Notes: generated by a model from the sequence alone, not told the origin. DNA of 38,608 bases from an uncultured Candidatus Marinamargulisbacteria bacterium (GCA_903910705.1 CAIWAN010000038.1:1-38608), one strand, 5' to 3'. Shown: positions 18,826 to 27,394, numbered from the stretch's first letter. Numbers and translations are program-made.

Positions 18826-19854
18826 CTAGACGACGTCGGCGATCTTAAGAATCAACGCCTCAGAATCATCCCAACCTAAACAGGGATCGGTAATGGACTG
18901 ACCATAGACATTGGCCGAAGCAGATTGGGCGCCTTCAACGATAAAACTTTCGATCATAAACCCTTTTACAAGTTGACTTAAGGCTTTCGATTGTTGACGA
19001 CTTTGTAAAACCTCCAGCGCAATTCGGCTTTGCTCTTTGTATTGCTTCCCCGAATTGGCATGATTAGTATCGACAATGATCGCTGGGTTAACTAATCCCC
19101 GCTTAATATACATCTCAGCCAGAATGATCAAATCCTCATAGTGATAGTTAGGCAAAGACTGACCATGCTTATTCACGGCTCCCCGAAGAATAGCATGAGT
19201 CAACGGATTTCCCGTAGTCGCAACTTGCCAACCATTATATGAAAAAACATGTGGCAACTGTGCCGCTTTAACCGAGTTAAGCATGACCTCATAATCACCA
19301 CTGGTTGGATTTTTCATGCCAACAGGAATATCGAGTCCGCTCACCGTCAGGCGATGCTTTTGATTTTCGACGGAACGAGCCCCAATCGCAACATAACTCA
19401 GAACATCTGCCAAATAAGGATAATTCTCAGGATACAACATTTCATCAGCTGCCGCTAAACCCGTTTCGCTTAACGAACGAATATGCATACGGCGGATGGC
19501 TTTGAGACCTTCAACCATATTAGGCTCTTCTCGGTGTCGAGGTTGATGAGCCATCCCCTTATACCCTTCACCCGTCGTACGGGGCTTATTGGTATAGATG
19601 CGCGGGATGAGAAGGAGTTTATCCCTTACTCGATCTTGAACAACAGCCAAACGATTCACATAATCCACGACTGCATCTTCGTCATGTGCAGAACAGGGCC
19701 CGATGATAAGAATAAACTTATCCGACTTCCCTGTAAAAACATCAGCGATCCTTTGATCCAAAGATTCTTTGACTTCAATCAACTGAGCTGATACAGGGAT
19801 TTCCTCAAGTATTTCGTCAACACTTGGGATCGGATGAACGTACACAAAACTCAT
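18826..19854 (-). CDS. aroG: Class I 3-deoxy-7-phosphoheptulonate (DAHP) synthase
   Basis: This enzyme condenses phosphoenolpyruvate with erythrose 4-phosphate, the entry step of aromatic amino acid synthesis. The 342 residues match the class I (AroG/F/H) type: LIIGPCSAHDEDA, PRIYTNKPRTTGEGYKG, AADEMLYPENYPYLADVLSYVAIGARSVENQ, PVGMKNPTSGD, DTNHANSGKQY and SITDPCLGWDD. Active-site residues within these blocks look intact. The start has AAGGAG inside the end of the upstream ferredoxin gene. It lies between a ferredoxin and hypF with gaps of 10 and 4 nt, an unexpected companion for hydrogenase maturation genes. No other aro genes are nearby. Confidence 0.93.
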   Translation of the reverse strand: MSFVYVHPIPSVDEILEEIPVSAQLIEVKESLDQRIADVFTGKSDKFILIIGPCSAHDEDAVVDYVNRLAVVQDRVRDKLLLIPRIYTNKPRTTGEGYKGMAHQPRHREEPNMVEGLKAIRRMHIRSLSETGLAAADEMLYPENYPYLADVLSYVAIGARSVENQKHRLTVSGLDIPVGMKNPTSGDYEVMLNSVKAAQLPHVFSYNGWQVATTGNPLTHAILRGAVNKHGQSLPNYHYEDLIILAEMYIKRGLVNPAIIVDTNHANSGKQYKEQSRIALEVLQSRQQSKALSQLVKGFMIESFIVEGAQSASANVYGQSITDPCLGWDDSEALILKIADVV

Positions 19855-19864
19855 TTATAGCTCC

Positions 19865-20035
19865 TTACCCAAGAACAATCGCCTCAACAGGACAGGTATC
19901 CGCACAAATCCCACATTCAGTACAGGTCGAAGCATCTATAACGCGAGCATCTGCTGCCTCGGAAATGGCCTCAACAGGACACTCTGACTCACAAGCACCA
20001 CAATTAATACAATCCTCTGTCACTTTATATGCCAT
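19865..20035 (-). CDS. Small 2[4Fe-4S] ferredoxin
   Basis: This 56-residue clostridial-type ferredoxin was read directly from the minus strand. Its two motifs are CINCGACESECPVEAI and CTECGICADTCPVEAI, with the internal pseudo-symmetry of this family. A perfect AGGAGG lies 5 nt before the ATG, and a good promoter precedes it. As a soluble low-potential carrier it could serve the complex I, the FixB ferredoxin domain or a hydrogenase. The DAHP synthase gene follows after 10 nt. Confidence 0.93.
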   Translation of the reverse strand: MAYKVTEDCINCGACESECPVEAISEAADARVIDASTCTECGICADTCPVEAIVLG

Positions 20036-20064
20036 AACATCCTCCTAATATATTGAATGATGAA

Positions 20065-20093
20065 ACTATACCCAATAGAGCGACATTAATCAA
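20065..20093 (-). promoter_or_regulatory. Predicted sigma70-type promoter of the ferredoxin-aroG-hyp run
   Basis: TTGATT (20093-20088) and TATAGT (20070-20065) are 17 nt apart on the minus strand. The start of transcription would fall near 20058, giving a leader of about 23 nt that includes AGGAGG. This is the only clear promoter seen before hypF, so the maturation genes may depend on it. Confidence 0.6.
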
Positions 20094-20112
20094 TGGCAAA
20101 TTGCCCAATGGA

Positions 20113-20739
20113 TTATGGATTATTTGTGATGGAAATTAAACTATCATAGTCTTCGGGAATAAGAAGGAATTTTCCTTCGACCGAAATCTCATCGGCAATA
20201 ATTTGGGTTTGTATCAATAACACTCGGCCTTCTTTTCGCTTCATTTTTCCTAACAAGTATTTAAGAATTGAGGTAGAACGGTAATTGATCACAACAGGGA
20301 CGCTAGGCATCACCCGAACACCTATATAATTAGCCATAGCGGTAATAAAACTCGTTCCAAAAACATTTCCGATCTCACTAAAAACGGACTCCGTCATTCC
20401 ATTAACGCTTCCGATAGGAACCTGAAGCCCTTCCATTAAAATAGCCGCTAGTTCAAAAGCCGACTCCAAATTAAAGGTCAAAAGAAGATGTCCATCATAG
20501 GAGATCATATTTCCCTGTGGAAGATTCTCTCCGTGATAGCCCACATAAATCCCTGAAACAACCTTTTGACTCCCCCCGAAAATATAGGGGATACGTTTCA
20601 CATCAAAAGTAGTCACCTCTGGCTCCATTACTTGAATATCTTTTTCAAGCATCAAAGAAAGATGTTGGGCAGCATTCTGCAAACATTTGAAAATTTCTGG
20701 CTTAATTCGCCTGATATCGTTCTCAGTAAGGCTGTTCAT
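20113..20739 (-). CDS. CheC/CheX-type phosphatase-like protein with one active site
   Basis: CheC, CheX and FliY dephosphorylate CheY-P in chemotaxis. The consensus [D/S]xxxExxN followed by 22 residues and Pro is met exactly once: Ser118, Glu122, Asn125 and Pro148, within SVFSEIGNVFGTSF. CheC normally has two such sites; here one is seen in 208 residues, as in CheX. The N-terminal 50 residues are polar, then a GIYVGYHG/GHLLLTF region precedes the site. No CheY, CheA or receptor gene is nearby, so the partner response regulator is unknown. Its promoter gives an almost leaderless message. A CheX-like regulator outside chemotaxis is equally possible. Confidence 0.72.
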   Translation of the reverse strand: MNSLTENDIRRIKPEIFKCLQNAAQHLSLMLEKDIQVMEPEVTTFDVKRIPYIFGGSQKVVSGIYVGYHGENLPQGNMISYDGHLLLTFNLESAFELAAILMEGLQVPIGSVNGMTESVFSEIGNVFGTSFITAMANYIGVRVMPSVPVVINYRSTSILKYLLGKMKRKEGRVLLIQTQIIADEISVEGKFLLIPEDYDSLISITNNP

Positions 20740-20749
20740 CCTTTTGATG

Positions 20750-20778
20750 ATTATATATGCCCTGCTTGGGAATCACAA
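20750..20778 (-). promoter_or_regulatory. Predicted promoter of the CheC-like gene
   Basis: TTGTGA (20778-20773), 17 nt, then a perfect TATAAT (20755-20750) on the minus strand. The expected transcription start, about 20743, is only a few bases before the ATG at 20739. There is no room for a ribosome site, so a near-leaderless mRNA is likely. The promoter overlaps the 3' end of the glycosyltransferase gene. Confidence 0.6.
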
Positions 20779-21684
20779 TGAATCATTCATTTTTTTATAC
20801 CCGAGCTGATAAAAATATTCATGCATCAACCATTTCTCAAATCTTGAAAGATTTAGCTTTTCTTGCTGATTGGGAGACTGCGTGACCTTATACCATTTAG
20901 GGATCATCGGAACCACTCGGAAAAGAAAGGAATTGAAAATATTTAACCCCAGAAAACTCTTCAATAAGGGGTGTTTAGCTAAAACCCCCGCAACAGATTG
21001 GCCCATTTTATAACGACGCTGCCACTCTTGCGTCTCACTCCAAACATGAAAATGATCATTAACAGCAAACTCGGCATAATGAAGCGTCATCTTTTGTTTA
21101 TTTATTAGGCGAAAACCTAAATCAATATCCTCCCACCCATACCCAGTAAACGTCTCATCAAGCCCCCCTGCATCTAAATATACACGTTTAGGAAAGGATA
21201 AATTGCCGGTCAGACAGTAATAAAATCCTAGTTTTTGACCATCTCGAACTGAATGCGTAATATACGGGCGACGACGAAATGTTTCAGCGGGCAAGGATTC
21301 TTCCGAAAGAACCCACGTTTTACCTTGAACCAAAATAGGAACTGAAAACCGTTGATGCATCTCGACATGGGCAGCGATAAATCCGGGCGCTGCTATCATA
21401 TCTGCATCCGTCATGATCACGAGTTCGCCCTTGGCCTCGGCAACACCCCGATTCCGAGCGGCAGACTTACCTCGATTCTCAACCGAAAAATAACGCAGCA
21501 AATACGGAGCGCTATACTGCTTTACGAATTCCGAGGTTCCATCGTTACTCTGACTATCGACAACGATAACTTCAAATCGATCACTCGGATACGTTTGAAC
21601 ACAAAAAGAATCTAATACAAGATTCAGTTTATCTTTTAGTTGAAACGTCCCCAAGACAACGGAGACATCAGGATTCATAGACAT
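20773..21684 (-). CDS. Family 2 glycosyltransferase
   Basis: This is a GT-A fold transferase that moves a sugar from a nucleotide donor to an unknown acceptor. The N-terminus VSVVLGTFQLKDKLNLVLDS, the donor-site VIVVDSQSNDGT, the metal-binding DAD in MTDADMIAAPGF and the GLDETFTGYGWEDIDLGFRL segment (a galactosyltransferase-type C-terminal block) are all clear. No membrane helix is evident, so it is probably cytosolic or peripheral. The ATG at 21684 follows the deacetylase stop with no gap; a second Met two codons on is possible. With the adjacent deacetylase it suggests cell-surface polysaccharide work. Confidence 0.88.
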   Translation of the reverse strand: MSMNPDVSVVLGTFQLKDKLNLVLDSFCVQTYPSDRFEVIVVDSQSNDGTSEFVKQYSAPYLLRYFSVENRGKSAARNRGVAEAKGELVIMTDADMIAAPGFIAAHVEMHQRFSVPILVQGKTWVLSEESLPAETFRRRPYITHSVRDGQKLGFYYCLTGNLSFPKRVYLDAGGLDETFTGYGWEDIDLGFRLINKQKMTLHYAEFAVNDHFHVWSETQEWQRRYKMGQSVAGVLAKHPLLKSFLGLNIFNSFLFRVVPMIPKWYKVTQSPNQQEKLNLSRFEKWLMHEYFYQLGYKKMNDSL

Positions 21685-22401
21685 CTACTTATTATATCCC
21701 TTCATAACCATTCGGGCGAGATCTCGAGTTGTCGTCGTAGGGTGAATTCGAATAACAGGGACTCGGAAAGGATCGCGCCCCTTAAACACCCCCCGATCGG
21801 TCGTTCTGGCCGACGTATAACCCGATCGAATCGCAGCCGATATAACCCCTTGATCGTAAGCACCAGAGGGGTAAGCAAGGCTATTGACCGGTTGATAAAT
21901 TAAGCGCTGAAGTTGTTTTTTACTCGTAGCAAGTTCAACAAGAAGTCGAGCCCTAGATAATCGTCGCAAGTCAGGATGGGTGACGGTGTGACTGCCGATC
22001 TCCATGCCCATTCGACTCATCTCAATAATCTGGGAACGAGTCAAGTGTTCTGGCGTTCCAATGGAAGCCGAATTAATATAGAACACCCCGACCATCCCAC
22101 GTTGGTGAAGCAACGAAGCCGCCTCGTAATGACTTTTTCGACCATCATCGAACGTTAGCATAATAGACTTTTTCGAAAGGGGGATTCTGAGCAGTTGCCC
22201 CGAGGTAATGGTGATATATTCTTGTTTTTCTATCCAATCAAGATGTTGATTGAATTGATCAGGAGAACACGAAAGATCTCGACGCAAGGCCGTATCACTG
22301 ATATTGGGCGTACGGATCTCATGATACATCAATACGGGAACGCCCGAGGCGAACGTACAAACGACGAACGCCCCAAGGATCACCCCGCGTAAAACAAGCA
22401 T
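21685..22401 (-). CDS. Polysaccharide deacetylase (NodB homology domain), exported
   Basis: This carbohydrate esterase family 4 enzyme would remove N-acetyl groups from a surface polysaccharide or peptidoglycan. The first 20 residues form a hydrophobic signal or anchor (LRGVILGAFVVCTFASGVPV). The catalytic motifs are SIMLTFDDGRKSH (the metal and base Asp pair) and EIGSHTVTHPDLRRL (HxxxH metal ligands), followed by LAYPSGAYD. The 238-residue length is a single NodB domain. The ATG overlaps the P-type ATPase stop by one base (TAATG) and the gene runs straight into the glycosyltransferase. Confidence 0.9.
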   Translation of the reverse strand: MLVLRGVILGAFVVCTFASGVPVLMYHEIRTPNISDTALRRDLSCSPDQFNQHLDWIEKQEYITITSGQLLRIPLSKKSIMLTFDDGRKSHYEAASLLHQRGMVGVFYINSASIGTPEHLTRSQIIEMSRMGMEIGSHTVTHPDLRRLSRARLLVELATSKKQLQRLIYQPVNSLAYPSGAYDQGVISAAIRSGYTSARTTDRGVFKGRDPFRVPVIRIHPTTTTRDLARMVMKGYNK

Positions 22402-24923
22402 TATTTTAAAAATCGTTTAACAACTTCAAACCAAGAAACACTCAGCAACCCAACACCCAAAGCTAAAACGATATCATCCGCATGCAAGTTCTGCATGTGA
22501 AATAAGCCCTGGAAAGCAGGGATATAAACGATCAAACTCAGAAAGCTTAAGGCCCCCACGACGACATAAATAATGGTCGGATTTTTTGACCAACTTGAAA
22601 ACATCGATTCACGACGAGAACGATTCGTCAAAATAAGCCCCAAATTTGAGACGATCAATGCAGCAAATGTTAAGGCTCGGACATCTTGCTCCGGTTGTCC
22701 AGACACAATAGCCCAACGATAGAGACCTAATATTAAGACCAATACCACCAACCCCTGCAACAAACTGATCCCTAGCATTCCCCATGAGATCATGGGTGTC
22801 TTGGGGTCTCGAGGCGGAATATCCATGATATCTTCTGGCTCAGGCTCTGACTCAAAAACGATCGAACATGCAGGATCAATAATCAATTCAAGGAAGACAA
22901 TATGGGCAGGATACAGGATCAGCGGCCACCCCATGATCACAGGGATCAGCGATAATCCCGCGATCGGCACATGAACACTGATGATATAAACCATCGCTTT
23001 ACGGATATTGCCATAAATTCGACGTCCCAATCGAATCGCGGACACGATCGAGGGGAAGTCGTCATTTACAAGAACAAGATCCGCAGCCTCTCGCGCTACA
23101 TCGGCGCCACGCTCACCCATCGCTATACCAATATGAGCCGAGCGGAGCGCGGGGGCATCATTAACCCCATCACCCGTCATCGCCACAACGGCTCCACTAT
23201 TTTTCAAAGCGTTTACCAGTCGAAGCTTTTGCTCCGGCATGATCCGCGCATAGACATACGTCGTCTTCACACGCTCACTGAGTTCAGTATCCGTTAGATT
23301 AAGTAGCTCCGTTCCCGTGATGATCTTGTCGTTAGGAATACCGATATCAGAAGCGATCACTTGTGCGGTTTCGGGATAGTCTCCCGTGATCATCATGACC
23401 TGTATCCCTGCCTTATGACACAGCGAAATGGCCTCTTTTACCCCCGCTCGAACGGGATCGACCCAACCAATCAAACCGACCCATTCAAAATCAAAGGCGT
23501 GTTGCTCACTGGGCAACGTTTTCTGTTGGAACCGAGCGCGGCAAACACCCAATATTCTTAAACCTTTTTTGGCCAAGTCTTTGACTTCAGCAAGAATAGA
23601 CGCCGACCGTTCTGCCGAAAGATGACACAAGTCAATAATGGCCTCTGGGGCACCTTTAGCAGAAACAACATAGCCTTTTGTGTCTTTATTTTTATATACG
23701 TGAGAAATGGCGAGGAGTTCTCGTGAGATAGGATACTCTTCAAGAATATCCCAGTCCTCATGGAGATGCTCGGTACGTTGAAGATTTTTATATCCAAGCT
23801 CCCAAAGTGCTTTTTCCATCGGATCAAAGGGGTCGATCTTACTCGCAAGAATGCCATACTCGATAAGGGAATGGAATTCTTCAGGCAGGTCATCACCCCG
23901 ATCAACGATAAACACAGAACCATTCACAGAAAGAGCATGGACACGCATACGATTTTCGGTGATCGTGCCTGTTTTATCAGAAGCGATAACCGTAGCCGCA
24001 CCCAATGTTTCAAGAGCTGAAAGACGACGGGTCAGCACTTGATGACGAGAGACACGCCACGCGCCAATAGCCATAAACAAGGTTAGTACGACAGGGAACT
24101 CTTCGGGCAACATCGCCATGGCCAGCGTTAGACCAGCCAACACACCATGCAGCCAATCCCCTTTTGTGAGCCCATAAACGATGACAACAGCCACCGAAAG
24201 GATGAGTGCGAAAAGAAATATCCATCGAACCAAGTTTTGGATCTCGCGCTGCAAACGCGTTTGCTCAGGCGCAATACCAGACAGACTTTTACCAATGAGT
24301 CCAATTTGTGTCCGCGTTCCGGTCTGCAACACCTTTGCCACCGCCTCACCCTGAACCACCATGGACCCAGAATAGACATACGGCTGATCATGTCCACCCG
24401 GAGAAAGAGAGCCGGGATTATCCTGAACCTGTTTGCGAACAGGGACCGATTCACCGGTCAACAGCGATTCATCGATCGTCATATTGCGCGCCCAAACGAG
24501 TATGGCATCAGCAGGAACACGATCCCCTTCACGAAGAACGATCAAGTCATCAACAACCACCTCACGACCGGCTACGCGGACCTTGGCGCCATTTCGAATA
24601 ACGAGCGCACGGGGACTGGCCAAGTCACGAAGGGCATCGAGCGCCCCTTCTGTCTTATGTTCTTGATAGATCGTAATTCCCATGATCACGAAGACAAACA
24701 CAAGCAATAAACTGGCTTCGGCAATATCCCCTAAAAATAGATACAGTAATCCACAAACAAGCAAAAGCATAAACATGGGTTCTTGAACCACTTCAAAGAG
24801 AATATGCCAAATTTGACGTTTCTTTCCGGTGGGGAGTTCGTTAAGCCCATCCCTGTTTTGTCGCAAGACGACATCGGCTTCGGTTAACCCTTGCAATGTT
24901 CTGACTTCATGTTCTGCTATCAT
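22401..24923 (-). CDS. P-type cation-transporting ATPase (P2-like)
   Basis: This membrane ATPase moves a cation using an aspartyl-phosphate intermediate. Motifs occur in order: DESLLTGESVPVRK (dephosphorylation loop), PEEFPV in M4, ASDKTGTITENRM (the phosphorylated Asp), TGDYPETA, and TGDGVNDAPALRSAHIGIAMG (hinge). The 840 residues and about ten membrane segments match the calcium/P2 type. However, M6 reads FLELIIDPACS where calcium pumps have NxxTDGxPA, and M5 lacks the expected Glu. Only the M4 Glu and one M6 Asp are kept, so the ion is uncertain. Its end overlaps the deacetylase and its start overlaps the Asp-box gene by 4 nt. Confidence 0.9.
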   Translation of the reverse strand: MIAEHEVRTLQGLTEADVVLRQNRDGLNELPTGKKRQIWHILFEVVQEPMFMLLLVCGLLYLFLGDIAEASLLLVFVFVIMGITIYQEHKTEGALDALRDLASPRALVIRNGAKVRVAGREVVVDDLIVLREGDRVPADAILVWARNMTIDESLLTGESVPVRKQVQDNPGSLSPGGHDQPYVYSGSMVVQGEAVAKVLQTGTRTQIGLIGKSLSGIAPEQTRLQREIQNLVRWIFLFALILSVAVVIVYGLTKGDWLHGVLAGLTLAMAMLPEEFPVVLTLFMAIGAWRVSRHQVLTRRLSALETLGAATVIASDKTGTITENRMRVHALSVNGSVFIVDRGDDLPEEFHSLIEYGILASKIDPFDPMEKALWELGYKNLQRTEHLHEDWDILEEYPISRELLAISHVYKNKDTKGYVVSAKGAPEAIIDLCHLSAERSASILAEVKDLAKKGLRILGVCRARFQQKTLPSEQHAFDFEWVGLIGWVDPVRAGVKEAISLCHKAGIQVMMITGDYPETAQVIASDIGIPNDKIITGTELLNLTDTELSERVKTTYVYARIMPEQKLRLVNALKNSGAVVAMTGDGVNDAPALRSAHIGIAMGERGADVAREAADLVLVNDDFPSIVSAIRLGRRIYGNIRKAMVYIISVHVPIAGLSLIPVIMGWPLILYPAHIVFLELIIDPACSIVFESEPEPEDIMDIPPRDPKTPMISWGMLGISLLQGLVVLVLILGLYRWAIVSGQPEQDVRALTFAALIVSNLGLILTNRSRRESMFSSWSKNPTIIYVVVGALSFLSLIVYIPAFQGLFHMQNLHADDIVLALGVGLLSVSWFEVVKRFLK

Positions 24924-25546
24924 ATAGGCTCCTTCGTTTCGATAATTCTAGACCACGTGATCCCTTTGTCTACTGAATAACAGAGATACGGCATATCATT
25001 ATCACTTCTCGCACGTAATCGAATCCGCCCATCTTTTAGCTCGGTGAGCGTTGGGGATCGGAGCCCAAGCTCCGACAATAGAGGCCCCATGATCATTTGA
25101 GGCGAGAGATCCCAACTTTCACCCTCATCATCTGAATAATAAATAAGAATAAGGCCACAAGGGTTTAATCGTCCAGACGAACCATCAAAAAGCATACAGG
25201 GTAAGAGTAATCGCCCCTCTTGTAGTTGAACCAACCGATCTTTGTCGACAAGTCGATAACCATCATCAAGCATGATCGGAACAACGGCCCCATCAAGATG
25301 CCCCTCCTCATCCAGATATTGACCAAAATATCTACAATCGGTCAAACTCCGTTTAACCCCATAAATCATATATATTCGGTTGGATTGAAGGCGAGATAGT
25401 CCTGACAGCACAATTTCGCAATCAGAGAATTCAGGGACAAGTTCAATACCCTCCCCCTCATCAATAGACGAAAGAATACGATTAGATTCGCCGTAGACCT
25501 TTAGATGACGCCTATCGAATAACTCCACGGTTGACCCTTCGCGCAT
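24920..25546 (-). CDS. Short Asp-box (BNR, sialidase-like) protein
   Basis: Two Asp-box repeats of the SxDxGxxW type are visible, YYSDDEGESWDLS near residue 137 and YSVDKGITWSR near residue 191, each in a beta-strand context. A segment GRLLLPC and RSPTLTELKDGRIRLRARS resemble sialidase-fold proteins that use RxPxxxxLxDGR. The protein has 208 residues and no signal peptide, so a six-bladed sialidase fold cannot be complete. It is either a truncated member or a smaller relative. Catalytic sialidase residues cannot be assigned. It overlaps the ATPase gene by 4 nt and has no ribosome site. Confidence 0.6.
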   Translation of the reverse strand: MREGSTVELFDRRHLKVYGESNRILSSIDEGEGIELVPEFSDCEIVLSGLSRLQSNRIYMIYGVKRSLTDCRYFGQYLDEEGHLDGAVVPIMLDDGYRLVDKDRLVQLQEGRLLLPCMLFDGSSGRLNPCGLILIYYSDDEGESWDLSPQMIMGPLLSELGLRSPTLTELKDGRIRLRARSDNDMPYLCYSVDKGITWSRIIETKEPI

Positions 25547-25553
25547 GGCGGGT

Positions 25554-25562
25554 ATTGTAGCA
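25554..25562 (-). promoter_or_regulatory. Extended -10 box before the Asp-box gene
   Basis: TGCTACAAT on the minus strand ends 7 nt before the ATG at 25546. No -35 match is seen, as is usual for extended -10 promoters. The expected transcript would start at the ATG itself, consistent with the missing Shine-Dalgarno sequence. Confidence 0.4.
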
Positions 25563-25582
25563 TGAGGGGAATACTCGTGGCT

Positions 25583-26833
25583 TTATTCGATCAACGTGTA
25601 GGCGCGTTCGTTGTGGTGAGAGATATCAAGGCCCATCGCTTCTTCTTTGCCAGAAACTCGAACACCCAGTACCTTATCGAGCACAAGGAAAATGACCAAG
25701 GTGACGATTAGCGAGTAAAGGAGTGTGACAGCAACCGCAAACAGTTGGATTTCTAATTGTTTCACATTCCCAAACAGGGCTCCTTTTACCAACGGATTAA
25801 CCATTGGCGAAGCGAAAACCCCCACCATAATCGACCCCCAAATCCCGCCTACCCCATGGACCCCGAACGCATCCAGTGCATCGTCATAACCGAGGAGAGG
25901 CTTTATCACCACGACAAAGAAATAAGCGATCAGGCTAACCCCGATCCCTATCACGATCGCTCCACTAGCCGTCACATATCCTGACGCGGGCGTAACCGCT
26001 GCAAGCCCAGCCACCGCACCCGTTGCAACCCCCAAGACCGTAGGACGCTTCAACACGATCCAATCAAGAATCAACCATGTCACGGCAGCGGCACATCCCG
26101 CTAAATGAGTAGTCATCAACGCATTGGCTGCTAGCCCATTGGCCGCTAAAGCACTTCCTGCGTTAAACCCAAACCAACCAAACCACAAGAGGCCTGTACC
26201 TAAAGCCGTAAACGCAAGATTATGAGGATGCGTCGCTTTTAAATTGGTTCGACGACCGACCACAAGGGCCGCCACAAGAGCTGCTATACCCGCATTAACA
26301 TGGACAACGATGCCCCCTGCAAAGTCGACTGCGCCCATCTTAAACAGCCATCCATCACTCGCCCAAAGCCAATGAGCGATCGGGGCATAGACAAATAGCG
26401 ACCAGAGCACGGTAAACCATAAAAAAGCAGAGAATTTCATGCGCTCGGCAAACGCGCCGACGATCAAAGCCGGTGTGATGACGGCAAACATCATTTGGAA
26501 CATCATAAACAACACATGGGGAATACGCGCTGTTGTCGCGTCAAAGGGGTACGGACTGGGATCAAGCCCGACCCCATTAAGGAACGCCCAATCGAACCCG
26601 CCAATAAACCCCTTCAAAACACCATGTCCTGGAGCGAATGTCAGACTATAGCCAACCGCAGCCCAAAGGAGGCTAACAACCACTAACGACACAAAACATT
26701 GCATCAATATACTGAGGAGATTCTTTCGTTTAACGAGGCCCCCATAAAAAAAGGCAAGACCCGGAATGGTCATCAACAAGACAAGCGCGGTCGCGACGAT
26801 CACCCAAGCGGTATTTCCAGAATCAATCATCAT
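25583..26833 (-). CDS. amtB: Ammonium transporter
   Basis: This is an Amt/Rh family channel for ammonium uptake with about eleven membrane helices in 416 residues. The two pore histidines lie in VVHVNAGIAALVAALVVG and FGVHGVGGIWGSIMVGVF. The signature MMFAVITPALIVGAFAERMKFSAF is intact. The extreme N-terminus MIDSGNTAWVIVATALVLLMTIPGLAFFYGG starts directly in the first membrane helix, with no cleavable signal. The ATG follows the PII gene stop without a gap, the usual glnK-amtB arrangement in which the PII protein blocks the channel under nitrogen excess. Confidence 0.96.
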   Translation of the reverse strand: MMIDSGNTAWVIVATALVLLMTIPGLAFFYGGLVKRKNLLSILMQCFVSLVVVSLLWAAVGYSLTFAPGHGVLKGFIGGFDWAFLNGVGLDPSPYPFDATTARIPHVLFMMFQMMFAVITPALIVGAFAERMKFSAFLWFTVLWSLFVYAPIAHWLWASDGWLFKMGAVDFAGGIVVHVNAGIAALVAALVVGRRTNLKATHPHNLAFTALGTGLLWFGWFGFNAGSALAANGLAANALMTTHLAGCAAAVTWLILDWIVLKRPTVLGVATGAVAGLAAVTPASGYVTASGAIVIGIGVSLIAYFFVVVIKPLLGYDDALDAFGVHGVGGIWGSIMVGVFASPMVNPLVKGALFGNVKQLEIQLFAVAVTLLYSLIVTLVIFLVLDKVLGVRVSGKEEAMGLDISHHNERAYTLIE

Positions 26834-27175
26834 TTAGCCGATGGCGATAGCGCCGCTTTCTTCGGTACGGATACGGATACAATCCGTTAATTCGTAGACG
26901 AATATTTTCCCATCACCCAACTCGCCGGTTTTAGCCCCTTTGATGATGGCTTTCAGCGTCGGTTCAAGGAAATTATCATTGATGGCGATCTCAAGACGGA
27001 TCTTTCTAAGTAAATTGCCCGATTCTTTGACGCCTCTGTAAATCTCGGTAACACCCTTTTGACGCCCATGGCCAAGAACCTCACTCACGGTGATAAGGTT
27101 TACATCTGCCTCATAGAGGGCTTCTTTTACTTCTTCAAGCCGATGTGGCTGAATAATAGCGACGATCATTTTCAT
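26834..27175 (-). CDS. glnK: Nitrogen regulatory PII protein
   Basis: This is a trimeric signal protein that senses 2-oxoglutarate and ATP/ADP and controls AmtB. The 113 residues show the T-loop [14 protein letters not shown], keeping the Tyr that is uridylylated in proteobacterial PII, and the B-loop [11 protein letters not shown] that binds the nucleotide. The C-terminus [10 protein letters not shown] is standard. A clear AGAGGA precedes the ATG. The gene lies immediately before amtB, so GlnK is the better name than GlnB. The promoter upstream looks like sigma70, not sigma54. Confidence 0.95.
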   Translation of the reverse strand: MKMIVAIIQPHRLEEVKEALYEADVNLITVSEVLGHGRQKGVTEIYRGVKESGNLLRKIRLEIAINDNFLEPTLKAIIKGAKTGELGDGKIFVYELTDCIRIRTEESGAIAIG

Positions 27176-27247
27176 AAACCTATCCTCTTTTCATGAAAAT
27201 TCATTAAGCGTTAAATAGTATTCAAACAATTACTGCGAACCGAGCCT

Positions 27248-27275
27248 ATTTTACTCTACATTCCTGCAAAGTCAA
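27248..27275 (-). promoter_or_regulatory. Predicted promoter of glnK-amtB
   Basis: TTGACT (27275-27270), 16 nt, TAAAAT (27253-27248) on the minus strand. Transcription near 27241 would give a leader of about 65 nt. No sigma54 element with GG and GC ten bases apart was found. The rest of the 27176-27394 gap holds only AT-rich sequence and the hairpin at 27358. Confidence 0.5.
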
Positions 27276-27357
27276 ATTATTTTCAGGATCACTCAACGCA
27301 TAGAGATACAGAGACTGCAAATTTAACTTAACGATTAGAATAGGATTCTGAATAACT

Positions 27358-27376
27358 CCCTCTTGATTAAAGAGGG
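27358..27376 (-). terminator. Hairpin downstream of the NYN-domain gene
   Basis: CCCTCTT and AAGAGGG form a 7-bp stem around a 5-nt loop, 19 nt after the stop of the NYN gene. On the minus strand it is followed by AGTTATTC, not a strong T run, so termination may be weak. A second small inverted repeat, CTGGTTT/AAACCAG, covers the NYN stop itself (about 27390-27404). Confidence 0.4.
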
Positions 27377-27394
27377 CTGGGGAGATTTCTGGTT

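Noticed and set aside
24147-24710. Long plus-strand open frame (187 codons) opposite the P-type ATPase.
   Set aside because: It is the antisense shadow of a clear ATPase gene and has no recognisable domain or ribosome site.
27176-27250. Possible sigma54 promoter before glnK (GG...GC in the minus-strand leader).
   Set aside because: The GG and GC are eight bases apart, not ten, and the flanking bases do not match.
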